Positions 59,291 to 64,000 of a stretch of DNA of 64,000 nucleotides are shown piece by piece; position 1 is the stretch's first letter; each line of letters opens with the position of its first letter. Location: the NCBI RefSeq assembly GCF_028769735.1, contig NC_088171.1, positions 146,279,917-146,343,916 on the forward strand, read 5' to 3'. This stretch comes from Zonotrichia leucophrys gambelii. Lineage: Eukaryota; Chordata; Aves; Passeriformes; Passerellidae. The position numbers and the translations under genes are program-made. Under the pieces are notes generated by a model. The model did not search any database. It was given only the letters and a program-made list of their open reading frames with translations, and was not told the DNA's origin.

Positions 59291-60839
59291 ATGAAATTCC
59301 TGAGGGTGGTTCATAATGATTCAATTTGTCAGCATTTCAAGCATTTCAAGCAGAAACATGCAGGTCTGATATTCCAGTCCAGGGGGTATAAGAACAGTCA
59401 GAAGAGTGTGGCTCTGTGTTACTCACCAGTAAGCAGATGATAACACAGAGCTGGTGGCACAACTTTACCTGCATTGCAGGATAAATTGGGGGTGCAGGCA
59501 CAGAGGCTGCTGAAATACCTGTCTGTGAGAGCTTTCTTTATCTGCTGTGTTAGTTCCTCTGGTAAATACACACAAAGGTACAGCAGTGCGTGCACATGAA
59601 TGAGGGATGCTCTGAAAATCCTGTGTAAAGATGTAGGTGGACTTTCACATTCATATTTATGTACCTGACCCATGCTTATTGTAGGTGTATTTTAGGCTTT
59701 AACAGGTCTTCAGTAAGATCTGTAGTCAACTTTTGCAGGTTTTTGTAATCCTATTTTCTTATTCTTTAGCAATGCTTGGAGACCTGCACAGACAAGCGGG
59801 GAAATCAAACAGCCAGAAGAAGATAAAGGGTACAGCCTATTCATTATTCTGTTTTGCCATCTCTTCTGTTGCCTGCTTTGTCTTTCCAGACCACATACCT
59901 GGTATAATTTGTGTTGTACCTGTGCTAAATCTGGGGCAGAATTTATTTTTTTTTCCTTTTTTGTTCAGCACAGTAGGTGATAGATTGGCGACCTGATTTG
60001 CCCCCACAGTGCAAACACATGGTGAAGTGTTGTTAAAAGTGCAAAGCAAACAGGATAACAGGAAGGATATCTTGCTTGTCTCCTTGTATAAGGTCAGATT
60101 TAAGGGGAAGTCTGGAAAGGAGAGCAGGATGAAAAAAACAACAACAACAACAACAAATCCCAAACAAAAACCCAGTTAAATAATAATAAAAAAAGCCATT
60201 ATTAATTTTTTTTCATAAGTGCTAATGGCTTTGTTTCAACAAATTACAAACTACTCTCTGGGTTAGATGGGCCTTTTTATTAGACTATATCTGCACAGAG
60301 GGTTAAACCTGTGATCTGAGAAACCTGGTGGTTTGGTGGACTATTCCTAAACAGCTGTCATGAAAGGTGACTGAGAGAAGTCAACACATGGTTTACAAAT
60401 TCAAAGTCCCTTTTAAGCATCTGTTTTCTCCAGTGGGAAGCATGGCTGTTTTCCTGACATGGAAAAACTTTGAATAGTTACCAGTTAGGAAAACTGAAAG
60501 AGTAAGCTGGAAACCAACCACATAAACTGTGTTTATCCCAAACTTACTCTCCTGTTTACACAGCTTGTATGCTGAAAATAAATAAGCATAGATTATACAT
60601 ATGTGAAAAGTAGTATTTTATCTCCATTGGATTTTAATGGAGTATTTTATCTCCATTTTATTTTATTTATCTATGAGAATGTTCTATGTCATTTAATGTA
60701 ATGTGCTTGTCTGTGGTACCTTTTTAGCAAAGATTCAATATGCTGCTTCTGATAGAGGTTATTCAAATAAGTGATTAATAAAGCTGCACAAAAAGTAGGA
60801 GCTGATTTTTTTTTTACTATGGTAGGATGACTCTCTTAG
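59291..60839. other. Unique intergenic DNA with small repeats
   Basis: No gene seen. A (CAA) repeat lies at 60128-60156. The 17-bp word AGTATTTTATCTCCATT is repeated at 60612-60628 and 60641-60657, 29 bp apart. Confidence 0.5.
60128..60156. repeat. (CAA)n microsatellite
   Basis: An A-run followed by about seven CAA units. Confidence 0.93.
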
Positions 60840-61150
60840 TGTAGAACCTTTATGCAGCTTCCATTTCCCATACACTGCTCTCTTTTTAATGATTTATTTA
60901 AAATGCTCACATTAAAAATAAATTTAACGCAAAACACTCATAAAGCTTGAATCCTCCTGTGACTGTGGAGCTGATTCTAGAGTAATTTCATAGGGCAGTT
61001 TCATTAAGGGGCAATTTTGTCAGCTGCTTCAGGCTGGTTTTCAGCCGGTCTGGAATAAATAGTCCATGAGGAAGGACAAAGTGAACCGGTATTGTTACAT
61101 CTTTACACGACTGAGGGGAAGGTTAATTGCAATGTAAGAATCTGAAAGAT
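60840..61150. promoter_or_regulatory. Candidate conserved non-coding element
   Basis: About 310 bp with CpGs kept in AT-rich context (TTTAACGCAAAAC, CAGCCGGTC, GAACCGGTATTG, ACACGACTG). It also has homeodomain or CDX-like words (TTAATGATTTATTT, CATAAAGC, GGTTAATTGC). No repeat, no coding frame. Read together with the block at 54.3 kb it suggests a regulatory landscape, which remains inference. Confidence 0.33.
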
Positions 61151-63189
61151 AAAAGATGTGATTAGAAACAGTGAGCTTGAAGTACTGGAAGGAAAAAAAA
61201 ACCATCAGACTGAAGGAAAAAAAATAGGAATATTCAAAGGATACAGAATTAATATAAAATAATATTATAAAATAAGTAAAAGTATCTGCAATTATCTTAA
61301 AGCAAAACAGGGCATGATAAAAAGAGACAGAATTTAGGCTCTGAAATGGGTAAAAGTGGATATTTATTGTCTAAAAATATGTATTTATTGTCTAGATGTA
61401 CAATGGAGTAAAAAGAAGATTTTATAAAAATAGGTTCAGGCCACAAGGAAAAGACTGAAGAATTTTAGTGCTTGATTCTAACAAATACTAAAACACTCTG
61501 TCATCTTTGATTGAATTCTTCAAAACCAAATGCTTAAATAAGGCTTTTCCTCTCTGTTTATTTTTCTTTGGAATTCACTGTTAGAAATTCCAGAACTGGA
61601 TGTTGCCAAAAACCTCTATCAGAGAGGTCAATCATCTCAGAAAATAGATATTCCCACCTAGTGAACCTTGTAAATTTTAACTTGCTGTCATGGATAGATA
61701 TTATAATATCTTCTCCTTGTGCTTCAACAATTAAGGAGGAGATGACATTTCCATTAAAAAGATCATATAACTTAGTGGGGAAAAACTAAATGGTCCAGCT
61801 GAGCTGAAGCTGTGCTTTGGACATATCTGCCTTGAAGAGAATGTTTCCATCAGATTCAGATTTTGAATTGAGATGTGTCTAAATAAAATTGTGGAAATAT
61901 TTTTTTAGGCACCAGTGTATCTGTCAAATGCTGTGTAGAGAAAAGCATTCTGAGGCAGTGGAGCCCTTGGCATGGGATTTGCTCTGGAAAGGCCACACTT
62001 CTCAGGCTTGGATAGAAATACTTCTCCTGAACTGGATGGAAAATTTCACAGTGAATTTATTGGAAATAAAGCATTTTAATTGAGGTGGTGACTGTTCTCA
62101 GTACTTTGGGCCTTAAATGGATGAAAAAAATTTGATATTATTAAAGGAAATCCTGCACAGTTCTTCAGATAGGCTCTGATGTTCCCAAATTTCCCTCTCC
62201 CTGCCTCCCTTCAGAGTCAAGCCAGGCCATGACTTCCTCAGGAGACTACAGCAACTTCTCCTCTGGCAATGTTTAGTACATTTCCCTCCCTTCCTGACCT
62301 CCCCTCTCCCAGCATCCCTCTGCTGGCAGCCTGAAGAGCGGCACATAGGAAGGGACTGTTTTAAGGAGAAGCAGGACTCCAAGGTAGCAATTCCTCCAAG
62401 CAGAGAAATTCTTCAGCCCTCGTGGACCCTCACAGATAAAGCATCCAGCACACCTCTAGAGCAGAGGGAGCCTGAGCCCCAAACACCCAGATTTCCTTTT
62501 GCAATTGTCTCCTAATGGGGTTGTTTAGGAGCAGGAAGGCAAAATGCAATCAGAATCCATCCAGACACATTCACAGGGGAGAATAAATGTTACAGTACCT
62601 GGGATAACAAGGCCAGGCTTGCAGTGACCCCATCACACCTTCCCTTAAGGGGGATGTAATTTGGCTCTAACTCTGTCCTAAGGATCAGCCTGGGCACAGC
62701 CATGAGTGTCTGTGATTTGTGACATAAGGGCTGAGACTAAACTGTGTGTCCCTTGGCATCAGGCTGGGACTCATCATCTTGCTGACTGTTCTCACAACAG
62801 CACAAGGTCTTCCATTATCCCAGACCTTCATCTTTCAGCAGACAACTTGTTATACACTATTTACTTGAAGAGCAAAGCAGCCAGAAAGTTTCTCTAATGA
62901 GTACAATAGATTCTGATCTCTGCTCAGCTCTCATTTATGTCAAATCCATGTTCCAAAGTCAGTGTTGAGTGCAAGTGAGGGAAGAAAATGAGGCATAAGG
63001 GTTAGCTAAGAGAGACCAAACTGCAAAGATAAGAGACCAATAGCCCATACGACAACTATAGATACAGGAAAACAGGGTTAGAACTTATGTGAGAGGATCT
63101 AATGTAGTCAAATTAAAGCAATCCAGAGCAATGGTTAAGGCTTTACTCACATCCTGTCTTCATTAGGGTACAAGATTGTTGGAATATCA
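61151..63189. other. Unique intergenic DNA, no gene seen
   Basis: About 2 kb. The word TATTTATTGTCTA occurs twice, at 61361-61373 and 61382-61394. Frames to 89 codons have no recognised domain. Confidence 0.5.
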
Positions 63190-63541
63190 GGCAGGGCAGT
63201 GTGGCTATTCACCAAGCTCTGTACTGGACACTGGAACAGCTTCAGTGTAGCCGGGCCCTGGTCCTGGTGCCAGGGACAAATGTGTGGTGACAGTGCCAAG
63301 AGCCAAGGGAATGGAATAAAGGTGCATCAGGGGAGATGGAAAAGGCTCTTCACTCAGAAGGTGTTTGGTCACTGGAACAGGATCCCTAAAGAAGTCATCA
63401 CAGCTCCAAGCCTGAGAGAGCTCAAGAAGTGTCTGGACAATGCTCTCAGGCACAGGATGGGAGTCTTGGGGTTTCCTGGGCCAGGAGTTGGGTTCTATAG
63501 TTCTTGTGGATCCATTTTAACTTAGAATGTCCTATAACTGT
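63190..63541 (+). mobile_element. CR1 LINE 3' end, + strand
   Basis: The last coding part and 3' UTR of a CR1 of the CR1-E/J kind. GGCTCTTCACTCAGAAGG, GGTCACTGGAACAGGATCCC, CCAAGCCTGAGAGAGCTCAA and TCTGGACAATGCTCTCAGGC match the CR1 ORF2 end. The tail (GCCAGGAGTTGGGTTCTATA, then TCTTGTGGATCC, then ACTTAGAATGTCCTAT) is mutated. This tail is the same type as that of the SINE at 18553-18695, so a relative of this CR1 class probably mobilised the SINE. The 108-codon frame here is a CR1 remnant. Confidence 0.9.
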
Positions 63542-64000
63542 GCAAATCTAAAGTGTTTTATAAATTCAAGCTTGTCTGGGCTTTGTATGTTTTCTGTCCT
63601 CTTAAATGTTTCAATATCTATATAGAAACAACCTTTTCACACCATGAGTTTAATTCAGCATTATCAGTGCAACCATAGGAAAACTTTTCTTTGTGACACA
63701 GAAACTCAGCTGTTGCTTTGTGGCTGTCTCATAACAGTTTAAAATTTTCCTTCCCAGCTCAGCATAAAATTAGCCCTAATGGATATCTACTTTAAAACAC
63801 ATTTCTTCCTTTGGCTTTTTTTTTTTTCTTTCTACATATTTCTTTGCACTTTCTCCTTCCAATATTTCTCCCTGAATCATTACCCAATCACAGTATATTG
63901 TCAAGCTTCTCAGATAAAAATACAGAAGTGGAGATAAAATGTCACTTGTTCTGTTTGCACTCTTCTCAATTTTCCTCGGAGCCCATCAGGATGGGACCTG
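63542..64000. other. Unique intergenic DNA to the window end
   Basis: AT-rich DNA with a T-run near 63820. Nothing recognised. Confidence 0.5.

Overview
The window looks like a stretch of AT-rich, gene-poor songbird (passerine) chromosome. The evidence is the repeat content. There are about nine CR1 LINE 3' ends with the avian tail (ATTCTATGATTCTA-type termini), one tRNA-Ile-derived SINE of the TguSINE1 type, and six or seven endogenous-retrovirus LTRs, several matching families I know from zebra finch and other oscines. I found no protein-coding gene, rRNA gene, functional tRNA gene or CRISPR array. All open frames are short. The longest ones lie inside GC-rich LTRs or antisense to a CR1, so they are not genes.

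Layout. 1-8 kb: a CR1 tail, a TATC microsatellite, a clean solo LTR with a 5-bp target duplication (1546-2191), a CR1 tail and a decayed LTR (about 6772-7265). 8-15 kb: mostly unique DNA with a GGAGAA repeat, a duplicated palindrome and a CpG-retaining stretch that may be a conserved element. 15-18.7 kb: a 1.3-kb GC-rich LTR, a CR1 and the SINE. 22.8-25.4 kb: three CR1 copies on the + strand, one keeping decayed reverse transcriptase. 29.8 kb: a dense array of heat-shock-factor-like units. 31.2-38 kb: an ERVL-like LTR, a near-perfect hairpin (33252-33331), a CR1, and two related solo LTRs in opposite orientation, each with a 6-bp target duplication. 39-43.4 kb: a purine tract, a possible small LTR, T/G-rich low-complexity DNA and a CR1. 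43.4-64 kb: unique DNA with several CpG-retaining, homeodomain-motif-rich blocks (best at 54.3-54.8 and 60.8-61.15 kb) and a final CR1 tail at 63.2-63.54 kb.

The picture is an intergenic gene desert or a very large intron, with old retroelement insertions scattered among possible distal regulatory DNA. The best leads are the hairpin at 33.26 kb, the heat-shock-element array at 29.79-29.88 kb, the perfect palindromic CRE at 51.26 kb and the candidate conserved blocks. None is proven by sequence alone. Family names for repeats come from memory of consensus sequences, and boundaries without a target duplication are approximate.
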